Origin: Sciurus carolinensis
Lineage: Eukaryota > Chordata > Mammalia > Rodentia > Sciuridae
Reading direction: 5' to 3'
NCBI RefSeq assembly: GCF_902686445.1
Contig: NC_062232.1
Coordinates: 29,408,954-29,472,953, forward strand
DNA length: 64,000 bases
In this document: in pieces, positions 1-12,189 of the stretch
How the letters are laid out: each line of letters opens with the position of its first letter
How positions within the stretch are numbered: position 1 is the first letter of the stretch
The notes under the pieces: model-generated
Told to the model about the DNA's origin: nothing
The model's database searches: none
Seen by the model: the letters and a program-made list of their open reading frames with translations, nothing else
Program-made: the position numbers and the translations under genes

Positions 1-3000
1 AGAGATGTTGAACATTTTTCCATATGTTTGTTGATTGCTTGTAGATCTTCTGTGAAGTGTCTATTCATTTCCTTAGCCCATTTGTTGATTGGATTATTTG
101 CATTCTTGGTGTAGACTTTTTTGAGTTCTTTATAGATTCTGGAGATTAGTGCTCTATCTGAAGTATGATTGGCAAAGATTTTCTCCCACTCTGTAGGCTC
201 TTTCTTCGCATTGCTGATAGTTTCCTTTGCTGAGAGAAAGCTTTTAGTTTGAATCTATCCCAGTTATTGATTCTTGTTTTTATTTCTTGTGCTATGGGAG
301 TCCTGTTGAGGAACTCTGGTCCTAAGCCGACATGTTTAAGCTCTGGACCTACTTTTTCTTCTATAAGATGCAAGGTCTCTGGTCTGATTCCGAGGTCCTT
401 AATCCATTTTGAGTTTAGTTTCGTGCATGGTGAGAGATATGGGTTTAGTTTCATTCTGTTGCATATGGATTTCCAATTCTCCCAGCACCATTTGTTGAAG
501 AGGCTATCTTTTCTCTGTTGCATATTTTGGCCCCTTTGTCTAGTATGAGAAAATTATATTTATTTGGGTTTGTTTCCGTGTCCTCTATTCTGTACCATTG
601 ATCCACCTTTCTATTTTGGTACCAATACCATGCCGTTTTTGTTACTATTGCTTTGTAGTAGAGTTGAAGATCTGGTATTGTGATACCCCCTACTTCACTC
701 TTTCTGCCAAGGATTGCTTTAGCTATTCTGGGTTTTTTATCCTTCCAGATGAATTTCATAATTGCTTGCTCTATTTCTGCAAGGTACATCATTGGGATTT
801 TAATTGGAATTGCATTGAATCTGTATAGCACTTTTGGTAGTATGGCCATTTTGACAATATTAATTCTGCCTATCCAAGAACATGGGAGATCTTTCCATCT
901 TCTAAGGTTTTCTTTAATTTCTTTCTTTAGTGTTCTGTAGTTCTCATTGTAGAGGTCTTTCACCTCTTTCATGAGATTGATTCCCAAGTATTTTATTTTT
1001 TTCGATGCTACTGTGAATGGGGTAGTTTTCCTAATTTCTCTTTCTGAAGATTCATCACTTATGTATAAAAATGCATTAGATTATGTGCATTGATCTTATA
1101 TCCCGCTACTTTACTGAATTCACTTATGAGTTCTAAAGTTTTCTGGTGGAATTGACTGGTTCCTCTAAGTATATAATCATATCATCAGCAAATAGGGATA
1201 GTTTGAGTTCTTCTTTTCCTATTCGTATCCCTTTAATTTCTTTGGTCTGTCTAATTGCTCTGGCTAGAGTTTCAAGGACGATATTGAATAGAAGTGGTGA
1301 AAGAGGGCATCCCTGCCTTGTTCCAGTTTTTAGGGGAATGCTTTCAGTTTTTCACCATTTAGAATGATATTAGCCATGGGCTTAGCACAGATGGTCTTTA
1401 CAACGTTAAGGAATGTTCCCACTATCCCTATTTTTTCTAGTGTTTTGAGCATGAAGGGATGCTGTATTTTATCAAATGCTTTTTCTGCATCTATTAAAAT
1501 AATCATGTGATTCTTGACATTAAGTGTATTGATATGGTGAATTACATTTATTGATTTCCTGATGTTGAACCAACCTTGCATCCCTGGGATGAAACCCACT
1601 TGATCATGGTGCACTATCTTTTTAATATGTTTTTGTATGCGATTTGCTAAAATTTTGTTGAGAATTTTTGCGTTGATGTTCATTAAGGATATTGGTCTGA
1701 AATTTTCGTTCCTCGATGTGTCTCTGTCTGGTTTAGGTATCAGGGTAATATTGGCTTCATAGAATGAGTTTGGGAGGGTTCCCTCCTCTTCTATTTTATG
1801 GAATACTTTGAGAAGTATTGGAATGAGCTCTTCTTTAAAGGTTTTGTAGAACTCGGCTGAGAACCCATCTGGTCCTGGAGTTTTCTTTGTTGGTAGGCTT
1901 TTGATGACTTCTTCTATTTCATTACCTGAAATTGGTCTATTTAAATTGTGTATGTCCTCCTCGTTCAGTTTAGGCAATTCATATGTCTCCAGAAACCTGT
2001 TGATGTCTTCGAAATTTTCTGTTTTGTTGGAGTATAGATTTTCAAAGTAGCTTCTAATTATGTTTTGTATATCAGTCATGTCTGTTGTGATATTTCCTTG
2101 TTCATTCTGAATTTTAGTGATTTGGGTTTTCTCTCGTCTTCTCTTTGTTAGTGCGGCTAAAGGTTTATCAATTTTGTTTATTTTTTTCGAAGAACCAACT
2201 ATTTATTTTGTCAATTTTTGTATTGTTTCTTTGTTTTTCGTTGATTTCAGCTCTGAGTTTAACTATTTCCTGTCTTCTACTACTTTTGGTGTTGGTCTGT
2301 TCTTTTACTAGGGCTTTGAGCTGTAGTGTTAGGTCGTTTATTTGTTGAGTTTTACTTCTTTTATTAAATGCACTCCATGAAATAAATTTTCCTCTAAGTA
2401 CTGCTTTCATAGTGTCCCAGAGATTTTGATATGATGTTTCTTTGTTCTCATTTACCTCTAAGAATTTTATAATTTCCTTCCTAATATCTTCTGTTATCCA
2501 TTCATCATATAATAGCATATTGTTCAATCTTCAGGTGTTGGAGTAGTTTCTGTTTTTTACTCTTTCATTTATTTTGTAACTTCAATCCATTATGATCTGA
2601 TAGAATACAAGGTAGTGTCTCTATCTTCTTGTATTTGCTAACATTAGCTTTGTGGCATAATATATGGTCTATTTTACAGAAGGATCCATGTGCTGCTGAG
2701 AAGAAAGTGTATTCGCTATTGGTTGGATGGTATATTCTATAAATGTCTGTTAAGCCTAAATTATTGATTGTGTTATTGAGATCTATGGTTTCTTTGTTCA
2801 ATATTTGTTTGGAAGATCTGTCCAGTGGTGAGAGAGGTGTGTTAAAATCACCTAGTATTATTGTGTTATGGTCTATTTGGTTTCTAAAATTGAGAAGGAT
2901 TTGTTTGACATAAATGGATGAGCCACTCTTTGGGGCATAGATGTTTATGATTGTTATGTCTTTTGATTTATGTTTCCCTTAAGCAGTATGAAATGTCCTT

Positions 3001-3292
3001 CTTTATCCCTTCTGACTAACTTTGGCTTGAAGTCCACATTATCTGAAATGAGGATGGATACTCCAGCTTTTTTGTTGAGTCCATGTGCATGGTATGTTTT
3101 TCCCCATCCTTTCACCTTTAGTCTATGGGTATCTCTTTCTATGAGATGAGTCTCGTGCAGGCAACATATTGTTGGATCTTTCTTTTTAATCCAATCTGCC
3201 AGTCTATGTCTTTTGATTGATGAATTCAGGCCATTAACATTCAGGGTTATTATTGAGATATGATTTGTATTCCCGGTCATTTGGTTCATTTT
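1..3292 (-). pseudogene. L1 ORF2 (endonuclease/reverse transcriptase), broken and partial
   Basis: Minus-strand remnant of the L1 ORF2 protein, which nicks target DNA and reverse transcribes L1 RNA. The endonuclease start ([24 protein letters not shown] motif) reads from 3289. The endonuclease middle reads at 2565-2801 and the linker at 2168-2527. The reverse transcriptase fingers and palm read at 1330-2079 ([33 protein letters not shown]). The thumb and C-terminal region read at 146-987. These pieces lie in different frames, so several frameshifts and stops separate them. The C-terminal end lies beyond the left edge of the window. It was once a coding region and is now certainly non-functional. 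Confidence 0.93.
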
Positions 3293-3414
3293 TTAAATTT
3301 TATTTATTTATTTATTTTTTGACACAACTTGGTTCCTCCTTTATTTGACAGTTCCTTTAGGATAATTCCTCCCTTTGCTAATTTGCTTCTTTGTTTTCTA
3401 TCTCTTCCTCATGG

Positions 3415-4369
3415 AATATTTTGCTGAGAATGTTCTGTAATGCTGGCTTTCTTTTTGTAAATTCTTTTAGCTTTTGTTCATCATGGAATGATTTTATTTC
3501 ATCGTCAAATTTGAAGGTAAGTTTTGCTGGGTATAAGATTCTTGGTTGGCATCCATTTTCTTTCAGAGCTTGAAAAACGTTGTTCCAGGCCCTTCTAGCT
3601 TTTAGGGTCTGGATTGAAAAATTTGCTCATATCCCTATTGGTTTCCCCCTGAATGTAATTTGGTTCTTTTCTCTCACAGCCTTTAAAATTCTGTCTTTAT
3701 TTTGTATTTAGGTATTTTCATTATAATGTGCCTTGGTGTGGGTCTGTTGTAATTTTGTGTACTTTGAGTCCTATAAGCCTCTTGAACTTGATTTTCCATT
3801 TCATTCTTCAGATTTGGGAAATTTTCTGTTATTATTTCATTGAATAGAATGTTTATTCCTTTGGTTTGTTTCTCTAAGCCTTCCTCAATCCCAATAATTC
3901 TCAAATTTGGCCTTTTCATGATATCCCATAGTTCTTGGAGATTCTGTTCATGATTTCTTACCATCTTCTCTGTTTGTTCAACTTTGTTTTCAAGGTTAAA
4001 TATTTTGTCTTCAATGTCTGAGGTTCTGTCTTCCAGGTGTTCTATCCTAATGGTTATGCTTTCTATGGATTCTTAATTTGGTTTGTTGTTTCCTTCATTT
4101 CAAGGATTTCTGTTTGTTTTTTTTTTCAATATCTCTAACTCTTTATTGAAATGATCTTTTGCTTCCTGTATTTGCTCTTTTAATTGTCGATTGGTGCGAT
4201 CATTCAATGCCTGCATTTGCTCTTTCATCTCATCATTTGCTTCCCTGATCATTTCAATCATGTACATTCTGAACTCACTTTCTGTCATTTCTTCTGCCAT
4301 GCTGTCGTTGGATTTTTTTGATGTAACATCTAGATTTGTTTGGGGCATTTTCTTCCCTTGTTTTCTCAT
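3415..4369 (-). pseudogene. L1 ORF1 (RNA-binding chaperone), broken
   Basis: Minus-strand remnant of the L1 ORF1 protein, the coiled-coil, RNA-binding trimer that coats L1 RNA. It begins MRKQGKKMPQTN at 4369. The coiled-coil part reads at 4100-4369, rich in E, K and Q with MKEQMQALNDRTN. The RRM-like part reads at 3683-3964 (MVRNHEQNLQELWDIMKRPN, then LRIIGIEEG). The C-terminal basic domain is recognisable to about 3415. At least two frame changes break it. The gap between ORF1 and ORF2 is short, as in other mammalian L1s. Confidence 0.9.
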
Positions 4370-5029
4370 ATTGTTCAGGAATCAGTGGATCTTAAGATAT
4401 TGCAGATTTCCTCTATTGACTTATAATGTCCCTGAAGATTGCTAGTATATCCCCTCTTATCCTTCAGTAGCCTGAAGTCTTGGAGGAAGTTGATAATGCG
4501 GTGCTCCACAAGGAAACTGCCTCTCTATGGGTGGTGACCCTCAGGTGGGGTATATTCCCTGATAATGGCAGAGGTGCCTCCACTTGTTGACCAATGGTCA
4601 TCCAAAGGGGAAGTAGGCTGTGGGCTGAGGCAAGGCCTGTTTGTGCCTGTGTCTCTGGTTTTACCGTCCTTGTGGGAAAACCTCACCCGGCAGGGAAGAC
4701 TCACCCAGTGGGGAGGTCTCGCTGGTCAGTTCCCCTCCTAGAGTTTCCCCTCAATCTACAACTACCGCCTAGGCTGGGCTGCCTTCCTCTGCAATGTTCC
4801 CAGGGGCCCGGACCTACCTCCTGGGCCTGGGAGCCTCACCCTTCACAGACGAGTCTCCTTAGGCTGCCTCTCCTCAGAGAATCTCCCCACAGTCCTGGAA
4901 ACTTTGCTCCGCCCCTAAGCGTGTCTCTGTGTGGCTCTTCCACCAAGAAGCCGCCTAGGTCCTGGGACCCTGCTCTGCACCTAATCGCCTGGCTATGTGG
5001 CCCCTCCTCTGAGCCGCCATCAGGAGCCC

Positions 5030-5560
5030 CGTACAATAGCTCTGAGCCCCAGAGATCCGCCACACACCTCTTTCTCCCGATAGCCACCCAGTGTTCCAAC
5101 ATAGTCACTAGGAGTCCAAGTAACTCACTTCGCGTCTCCTCCTCCCGCCAACTGCCCGTAGCCCTAGGCAGTCACTCTGAGTCCAAGTGACCTGCCCTGT
5201 TCCTCCTCCTCCTCAGGGTAGCCCCCCAGGTGTTCAGGAGCGATCGCTCCGAGACCAAGCGACCCACCACGTTTCTCCTCCAGGCAGGCCACCGGTGTTC
5301 AGGAGCAGTTGCTTTGAGTCCAAACAACTCACCACTCACCTCCTCCTCTGAGCAGCCACCCGGAGCTCTGATCCAGTCACTCCTAGACCAAGCATCCCGC
5401 CGCGCTCCTCCTTTTCCTCCGGGCAGCCCCCTGGTGTTGAGAAGCGGTCGCTCTGAGTCCAAACTGCTCGCCACGCAGCTCCTCCTCAGGCAGCCCCCCA
5501 GAGCCCCAGTGGTTGCTCCGAGTCCAAGCGCTGTGCTGAGCAGCCACCTCTCCGATGTTC
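5030..5560 (-). repeat. Degenerate ~67-bp tandem repeat in L1 5'UTR
   Basis: About seven imperfect units recur with the pattern GTGTTC-AGGAGC-GTCGCTCCGAGTCCAAG-CACTC-CTCCTCCTC-GCAGCC as read on the + strand. Unit starts are near 5088, 5161, 5220, 5288, 5357, 5432 and 5500. Spacing varies by several bases and units differ at many positions. The array lies wholly inside the 5'UTR of the minus-strand L1 and is absent from the related L1 at 39996, so it looks like an expansion within one L1 lineage. Confidence 0.75.
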
Positions 5561-5800
5561 CCAGTTGTCCGTGTTCACTGCTCCAGTGGGGGGAGGGGTG
5601 TCTCGCCAGGTAACTCTACTTCACAAAGTTCCCTGCATTCTGGGACTACCGCCCCATCTGGGATGCCTCCCCAACAGGAGAGACTCACCTTGCAGCTTTG
5701 AGTTGGTCCCAATTCTCTCACTATCTCCTCTTTTGAATTCTGCGTCCTGGAGCAACATGAAATGCAGCCACCCTCTAGTCTGCCATCTTGAAACCTCCCC

Positions 5801-7339
5801 TGTGTATTGTATTGATATGTCTACATATGTGCTTGTGCCTATGTATCATTTACATGGTATCAAAATTGACATATAGATAAAAGAGTGATCATAAATTAAA
5901 ATTTAAAAGAGAAATGGATCCAAATACCCTTTTCACATGACTTAAAAATTTCAATTTAAACTAGTTAAACAGATGACAGTAAAGATGTCTTTAAAATTAC
6001 TGACTCACAAGTTTTTCTAGGTGGTCAGACAATGAACAGAGTGTTGATTTCTATAAAATGTCTAGAATGCAATATCCATTGCTTCTAGGATTTTTCTTCA
6101 ACAGAGAAGGCATAGCTAGTACAGCTAAGTACACTTGTCTAATATCTTGGTTTTTATAGTTAAAAATGACCCAATTAGATTTAATATCAACAATGTTATT
6201 AATCATAAATATGTTTGTTAGAGGATACATCTGATTAATTTACAAAGTTAAGTTCTAAAAGGCATTAACTGCTAAATACAAAATCTAGTATTCTTGACTT
6301 CTTAAATTCCATAAGGTGATGTATTTAAACATTATGTATGTTTTCATGAATTGGTAAATAAAAAGAGTTTAAGATTGTTTTGTTTCTGGGTCTTCATTAA
6401 AGCAAGGCTACTAAGAGTTAAAGTTCTAACAGGTATACGCAAAGATTCAAAAAGTTTCAGCTGTGTTTCTATTGAAGTACTGTAAACAGCATGAAGTTTA
6501 TCACCTTATTAAGAAGAGTAATTGAAAAACTTCAGAAATTTCATAAGGAAGGATTTTTCCTAAGGTCAAATATTAATGTACTGCTATGAACCAAAGTTTA
6601 ATCTATATGTTGAAGTAACAAGGATTTCTTAAAACATTAATCTTCTCTTTCAGATAATTTCTTGTGTCTGTTAAATTTTATTATTTAAAGAAACTAGTGT
6701 TAAAGAAATTAGGGTTTGTATATCTATGGTTAAAACAACTGTTTTTTTAGAGTATTACCCTACATTACAGGATCTAAAGTTTTCTTTAAGAGCTAGACTT
6801 GGTTAAAATAAAAACATCAATGTAATTGGCTCAGGAAAAAATATATATAAACTTTATAATATGATATTTAAGAAAGAGGCAATGATCAGCTGCAGAAATA
6901 AAACACTACCTAAGATTTTCCAAGGGCTCCACCTAACCTGAATTAAAACTCTGCCTTTCACCTTACTCTGTGTTAAGATAATTTCAAAGTAGAATAGACT
7001 TAAGCTCATGTGAAGACAAGTTCAAAGAATAAATTTTTGTTATAAAGATAACTGTGATCTCAAAATAAACAGGATATATACTATATAACTAAGGTTTAAG
7101 ATTATAAAAATTATGTTTCTTAGTTCATAGTTATTATACAAACTTGATATGTTTTTTTATTCCTATTAATTTCCTTTTGCATTTTCCTTATAAACTTTAA
7201 CTGTTATCTTTTAGTGCCTTACAGAAGTACAACTTTCAATATAAAAACCTGAGCTAATTTGAGATAATAAGTCATCATCTATAGACAGAATGTAAGGCTA
7301 ACTTCTAATACTAATTTTGACCCCAATTAAATAAAAGGG
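5801..7339. other. AT-rich stretch without a recognised gene
   Basis: No reading frame of note and no confident repeat match. The sequence is AT-rich with many short stop-bounded frames. It could be a decayed internal part of the retroviral element that follows, or unique intergenic DNA; nothing seen decides between them. Confidence 0.5.
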
Positions 7340-8449
7340 GTGAAGGACTGTGAAGTTATAGACATTAAAGTTAAAACTCAATACTCTTACTTTAAGACTG
7401 GTGAAACTGGCTTGCTGGATGTTTAAGACCAAAATTTGGGACACTAAAGTTATAGAATAAAAGGGTCAAGAAAAAAATAGGCAATATTTGGCTGTTACTC
7501 TCTGAGGTCAACTTGAACCCAGGGAACAAGGGGACTTCTCTAAGGGCCTTATGACTCTGGGTCATATTGTCAGGAGCAGCAAATAAATTATTACTTTGAA
7601 CTCCACAGCCTTGGACAGCCTGCCACATCTGGGAATCTTTCTGTACAATGGTGCTGAAAGACACTCCCATTTTCAGGTGGCCACTGTTAATGGGACAGAT
7701 TCCATGCCTGGTGAGGAATTTATGAGTTTGATAGCTTTGAATTCAGATGCCTGCTAACCTGGGGTGAAAAAAATATGGATGTGCTCAATAGGCTTGAGAG
7801 CCAGCTGTCTGGAGCCTAGAGAAGATATCGTGCAAGCAGATATGTTCCAATTAACCTGTTCCTGCTTGACTTTATGTTTACCTTGAACTATTTCTCAGAA
7901 TAAATTCCTTTTATGTCTTTCCCTATAAAATAAAGGTTCATGGGCTTTTTCTTTTTGTTAGGGATCAGATCCATCATATCTAATCCACCCACTGGGCCCC
8001 CACTGTTATACTACTTTTCATGTCTTTTGTCTTTATTTCTTATTATTACTTCAGACCTTTATTTTCTCAGCTGGCTTACAACTGCAGATGGTGGACTGCT
8101 CATTTGCTGGGCAGCAAGACCACATGACCTCCTGATCAGGGGGATCAATAAGACCCTGGAGAAAGGAAAGCCGACCAGGGTACATGCTGCAAAAAGGAGG
8201 GTCATTGGAGAAGGAGACATCCCTGACACTTCCAATGGAAGTCACATAATCAAGGAAACCCTGAACCATCCTGGCAGATGGCACTAAAGGAGCTAAGAGG
8301 CTGCTCACAAGTTCCCAAAGGTTACCCCTCAGGGAACTCAGCTGACTGTTAACAATACGTAAAAGAACAAGTCAATTTGACCAAATTGGTCTTAAACATC
8401 TGCAAAGCCAGTTATAAACAAAGTACAGTCATACCTGGGTATTTAAAAG

Positions 8450-8935
8450 ATGAGAGAGTAGTTCTTTTAATGGAACTTAATACATGCACTTGTATCAGCA
8501 CCACAGCCCTGATGCCCCCAAAATTCTGAGGTATTTTTCCTTTGCATGGCTCATATTTACCCCTGCCTACCAAAAACTAGATTGGCCTACTCCTCAAATT
8601 GACATTTAATCTATCAAAGCTTACCCATTCCAATAACAGCACACACCAGACATAGGACAGCACTCCAAATTATTTCCTTACTCATAGGGCTAGAGACATC
8701 CACTGGGATTGGCACAGGAGCAGCAGGATTGGGAACCTCAATTCATTACTATAAAAAGTTATCAGAACGGGTTATTGAAAACATTCAATAGGTTGCCGAC
8801 TCAGCACTGACTTTACAAAATTGGACTTCCTGGCATCTGTCATGCTGCAAAACTGGTTGGTTCAGGAAAGAATGCTGTTTCTATGTAAATCAATCAGGAA
8901 TGCTAAGAGGCAAGGTTAAATAGCTCCAGGACTGC
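8450..8935 (+). pseudogene. Retroviral env fragment (SU end and TM start), decayed
   Basis: Plus-strand translation shows the hallmarks of a gammaretroviral-type envelope. A hydrophobic, glycine/alanine-rich fusion-peptide-like stretch is encoded near 8690-8740. A heptad-like segment follows, and the conserved CC pair with FYVNQSG comes near 8870-8900. In-frame stops, including one just after the heptad part, and a shortened central section break it. It encodes no working envelope. The class I assignment rests on the CC-FYVNQSG pattern; the exact family is not known. Confidence 0.65.
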
Positions 8936-10249
8936 CTGGAACAGCAGAGATGAGAACTTGCTGATTTCTGATAGTCCTTAAGTAACTTCTTTTGCAGTGA
9001 TGGGCATCCTAACTCCTATAACTATGGGTCCAGAAATACATGTGTTGACCATGAAAATACTTGTGTTTGGATTCTAGGTTGTGATATCAAACCTTATCAT
9101 GGAAGAGAGGATGATGGGAAAAGTGAAACAGCTGCTAATGGATTCAATGGGAATCCCATCTCCGCAGGTGAAAGTGTCAATGACTTGGACCTGGAAGGCA
9201 CAACCCATGCCATGAGGGCAGGTACAGAAAATAACAGAGATGACTGAGAGGCACTTAAGGATGTGTTAAAATTACAGTCTCAGGTCTGGGCCATGGCTAA
9301 TGTAAAAACACCTACTTTTGATAATGAAGAGGTTTGGGAAAGTTTGGCTGAAGGGATTTCTTCCCTTAACCCTTTTAAATACTTTTTTACACATATAGCT
9401 GGGTTACAGATATAAGTGTATTTGTAATTTTATTTCTGTTCTTGTTTTGCATAGTCTGTGAAGCAGGATGGAGATGATTAAGTCATCAGGAAAATATGAT
9501 CCCAAAATTAATTATGCTTGCTATGCTTCGAAGGAACCAAACTCCAGAGATCACAGAGTATGTATCCTGAATCTGAGTGGGTCATAATGACCCTTGATTA
9601 AGGAGAGAAATAAGACCCCAATATATTACCTGCCAAGTACTTTACGTGTCTTTTTCTGGCATTTTAGAAGAATGTGTCTCATTTTGACACTGGAAAAAAT
9701 GTTTTCCTAGCACTAGAAAACCAGTTAATCTTCATCTTTCTTATAATAACCTTTCCTCTCTGTGTTCTTAATTTTGTACAGAAATAGCTTCTTAGTAAGA
9801 TGACCTGTTCAGCTCAAATCTTCACCCAGGAAGACATCAAAGTCATTCTGCATTCACAATCTGAATCCCTGAAAACACAAAAAGGGGACTTCACCAATGA
9901 GAACTTGAGGCTGCTTCCATATATACCCCTCCTCAGCTCCAGCCCTGGGGTCTCAATATTCTCTCCCAGAACTCTGAAAGGGAGGCATCCCCCTACTTCA
10001 CCCCTTCTCACCTGAAAGCAGCCAGACTTGATATTGACACCCTAATTCATTATCCCGTTTCAGAGTCTGAAATGAAGGATATGGAAAACAACAACTCCAG
10101 CGAAAAGGGAGGACAATGGGTCCCAGGGGGAGAAGAAAAACAATACACTTTGGACTTTAACCATTTCCCAACAACAATGGGCTCTGAACTTTCACAAATT
10201 CCCATTCTACAACTATTTCCCTGGCTGCCCAACCCACACATTCTGCTAT

Positions 10250-10455
10250 GATTAAGTGTATAAAATTAAGTCTCTAATGACTAAGTCACACTAAACATTC
10301 TGCTAAACTCTATAAAAATCTGACCCCTCTTGTAACCAGTTGCCATTTTCTGGTCTGAAAATGTGCCATTCCACTGCTTAATAAAGAAAGCTTGCTGATA
10401 TGTTGAGGTCTGTTCCCCGTTTCACTTATTTTTGCTTTCAGTGACAACATACAGT
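10250..10455 (+). promoter_or_regulatory. LTR-like promoter and poly-A segment of the ERV
   Basis: TATAAAA at 10311-10317 is followed 63 bp later by AATAAA at 10380-10385 and then a T/G-rich stretch. This is the usual U3-R-U5 arrangement of a short retroviral LTR. The upstream LTR boundary was not found; the downstream end is probably near 10450. Confidence 0.5.
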
Positions 10456-10904
10456 TTGTCCCTACCACAATAGTCAGCCTTCAAAGAAACCAGGCTGGAC
10501 TGCCAGTATCAGTCTCAGGATCCTTTTTTTTTTTTTTTCTTTCTATCATGTCTAAGGGGACGAGACCCCTGATCTGAAGATGCAGACACTGGTTAACAAG
10601 GCCAGCAGTGCCAAACCCTAAATGGGGTCAAGATGAGGAATGAAGGCCTCAAGAAATCCAAGATAGAGAGGACATGGCACCTGTCAAGCAAGAGTCTTAG
10701 TCTGAGGTATCAACTTCAAAGCAGCAGAGAAGAGGTGACTCAAGCCTTGCCAAGAGTTGACATAATGACATGAATTCTGACTGATAGCATAATTCACACC
10801 AGAACAGAGAAGACCACACTAGCAGCTCCTGCTGAGACCCTAGTATATCTCAAGGGCAGCTGGCCCTCTGCAGTTTGAGACTCACTATGACTTCTTTCCT
10901 AAGT

Positions 10905-11130
10905 ATATTAGATTCCTAGGACTTTGATAACAAAACACAACGAATTTGGTGACTCAAAAGAACAAAAATATACCCACTCAGAGGTCTGGAAATAGAAGTC
11001 CAAAACTGAGGTGTCAACAGTGTTGGTTCCTTCTGGAATCTCTGAGAGAAAATCTGTTCCATGCTTCTGTTCTGGCCTCTAGTGTTCTGCCTATGTCTGC
11101 ACTTACATAAAAAACTCTGGGCTACTACAG
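10905..11130. repeat. Old mammalian interspersed repeat, family not named
   Basis: The stretch with GATAACAAAACACAACGAAT, then GGTCTGGAAATAGAAGTCCA and GGTGTCAACAG resembles a widespread old mammalian repeat with the pattern TAACAAA...CTGGAGGCCAGAAGTCC...AAGGTGTC. I recognise the pattern but cannot name the family safely. Confidence 0.4.
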
Positions 11131-11149
11131 ATTTTAAGTAATTCTAATT

Positions 11150-11755
11150 ATCCTGTAGAGTAAGCCATATTTTCTTTTTCAGTATGATATCAGATATTAT
11201 TGGCCATTTGTAAGTGAATTTAAATTTTATACCCAGCTTATCAAGCCTAACACACACATATGCCATCTATACAGATATTCACACAAAATCTTTAGGGGTT
11301 TTATGTGTGAGGGAACAATTATAATCACCTTTCGACTGAATTTGAAAAAAAATTAATATGTTGACAATATTGAATTTCCTATCTAAGAATATATATTTCT
11401 CTACTTAGGCCTTCACTGATTTTTCTCAATAATAACTGTGGGGTTTTTTTTTCCATTAAGCTGCTGTATTTTAAAAGTTATGTTTACTTCTTTAGGTACA
11501 AACAAATATTTTGTGATTTACTAGTTATATTGTTTAATTTTATTTTCATGTTTGTTGCCACAGAAACAAAGTGTATTTTTACATATTGATCTTATGCCCA
11601 ATAATATTTATAGATACTTCAAATGATTTAATAGGTTATAATTAGATTTCCCTCATATAAATTCCAATCATCTGTTAATGATACTAACTTTGCTTCTTAC
11701 TTTCCAAGCATGATCCCTTTGCTTTGTTCTGTTCCTCCCTTCTTCCCTATATAAT
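11150..11755 (-). mobile_element. Old L1 ORF2 fragment, antisense, first copy
   Basis: The + strand carries the complement of the L1 reverse-transcriptase region (pattern TTGGCCATTTGTAAGTGAAT ... TTGACAATATTGAATTTCC ... ACATATTGATCTTATGCCC), heavily diverged. The same part of L1, with the same unusual CACACA-ATGTACACAGACATT insertion, recurs at 12.55-13.06 and 35.7-36.2 kb. That shared insertion suggests local duplication of one L1 copy, not three separate insertions. Confidence 0.6.
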
Positions 11756-11778
11756 ATCTTCATCAAAATATTGATTAG

Positions 11779-11990
11779 AGCTGGGCACGGTGTTACGCAC
11801 CTGTAATGCTGTATGTAATGCTGGGGAGGCTGAGGCAGGAGGATCATAAGTTCAAAGCTAGTCTCAGCAACTAAACTCTGAGAAATTTATTGAGATTTCG
11901 TCTCAAAATTAAAACAAAATTAAAAAGGGCTGGGGATGTGACTCAGTGCTTAAGCACTTCTGGGTTCAATTCCAGATACTAAAAAAAAAA
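11779..11990 (+). mobile_element. B1-dID type SINE
   Basis: It starts GCTGGGCACGGTG and has the B1 box GGGAGGCTGAGGCAGGAGGA pattern near 11822-11842. A second, tRNA/ID-like half follows, GGGCTGGGGATGTGACTCAG near 11926-11945, then GGGTTCAATTCC and a terminal A run. The dimeric B1 plus ID build is typical of squirrel-related rodents. Confidence 0.85.
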
Positions 11991-12189
11991 TTGTATATAT
12001 TTGGGGGTACTACAAATGGTCATTAACAGACATCATTGTCTTCAATCCAATTTTAATGTAAAATTCTCAATGTTTCCATTTAACTATTTACATACAATAT
12101 TTGATTTTATACATATCTAATTTTATAATATATCTTCCTTTCATGAATAAACATTAACTTATGTGTGATTTTTTTCATCTACCTGTTAA

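Larger units (their letters stand above)
1..5800 (-). mobile_element. LINE-1, minus strand, complete 5' end, 3' end outside window
   Basis: This is a long L1 retrotransposon read right to left. Its 5' end at about 5800 carries a CAAGATGGCAGACTAGAGGG-type start containing a YY1-like core (seen as its complement around 5774-5791). A GC-rich 5'UTR follows (about 4400-5790), then broken ORF1 (3415-4369) and broken ORF2 (1-3292). The window begins inside ORF2, so the 3'UTR, poly-A tail and target-site duplication cannot be seen. ORF2 and ORF1 carry many frameshifts and stops, so this copy cannot move. Its 5' end matches the + strand L1 at 39996, which suggests one subfamily, but the 5'UTR here is much longer. 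Confidence 0.95.
7340..10455 (+). mobile_element. Class I (gammaretrovirus-like) endogenous retrovirus remnant
   Basis: The support is a decayed env transmembrane segment near 8680-8935 and, downstream, an LTR-like block with TATAAAA at 10311-10317 and AATAAA at 10380-10385, followed by an ...ACA end near 10450. No gag or pol frame could be read with confidence. A second TATA/AATAAA-like cluster at about 7900-7945 could belong to an upstream LTR, but I could not pair it with the downstream one. Outer limits are approximate. Confidence 0.6.

Noticed and set aside
4594..5190. 198-codon frame at the left L1, considered as a host gene
   Set aside because: It lies inside the L1 5'UTR on the opposite strand and is low-complexity; mentioned only as a parallel to the antisense frame at 52807.
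7940..8287. 115-codon frame with a hydrophobic start inside the ERV region
   Set aside because: No retroviral or host domain recognised; probably a chance frame in decayed viral sequence.
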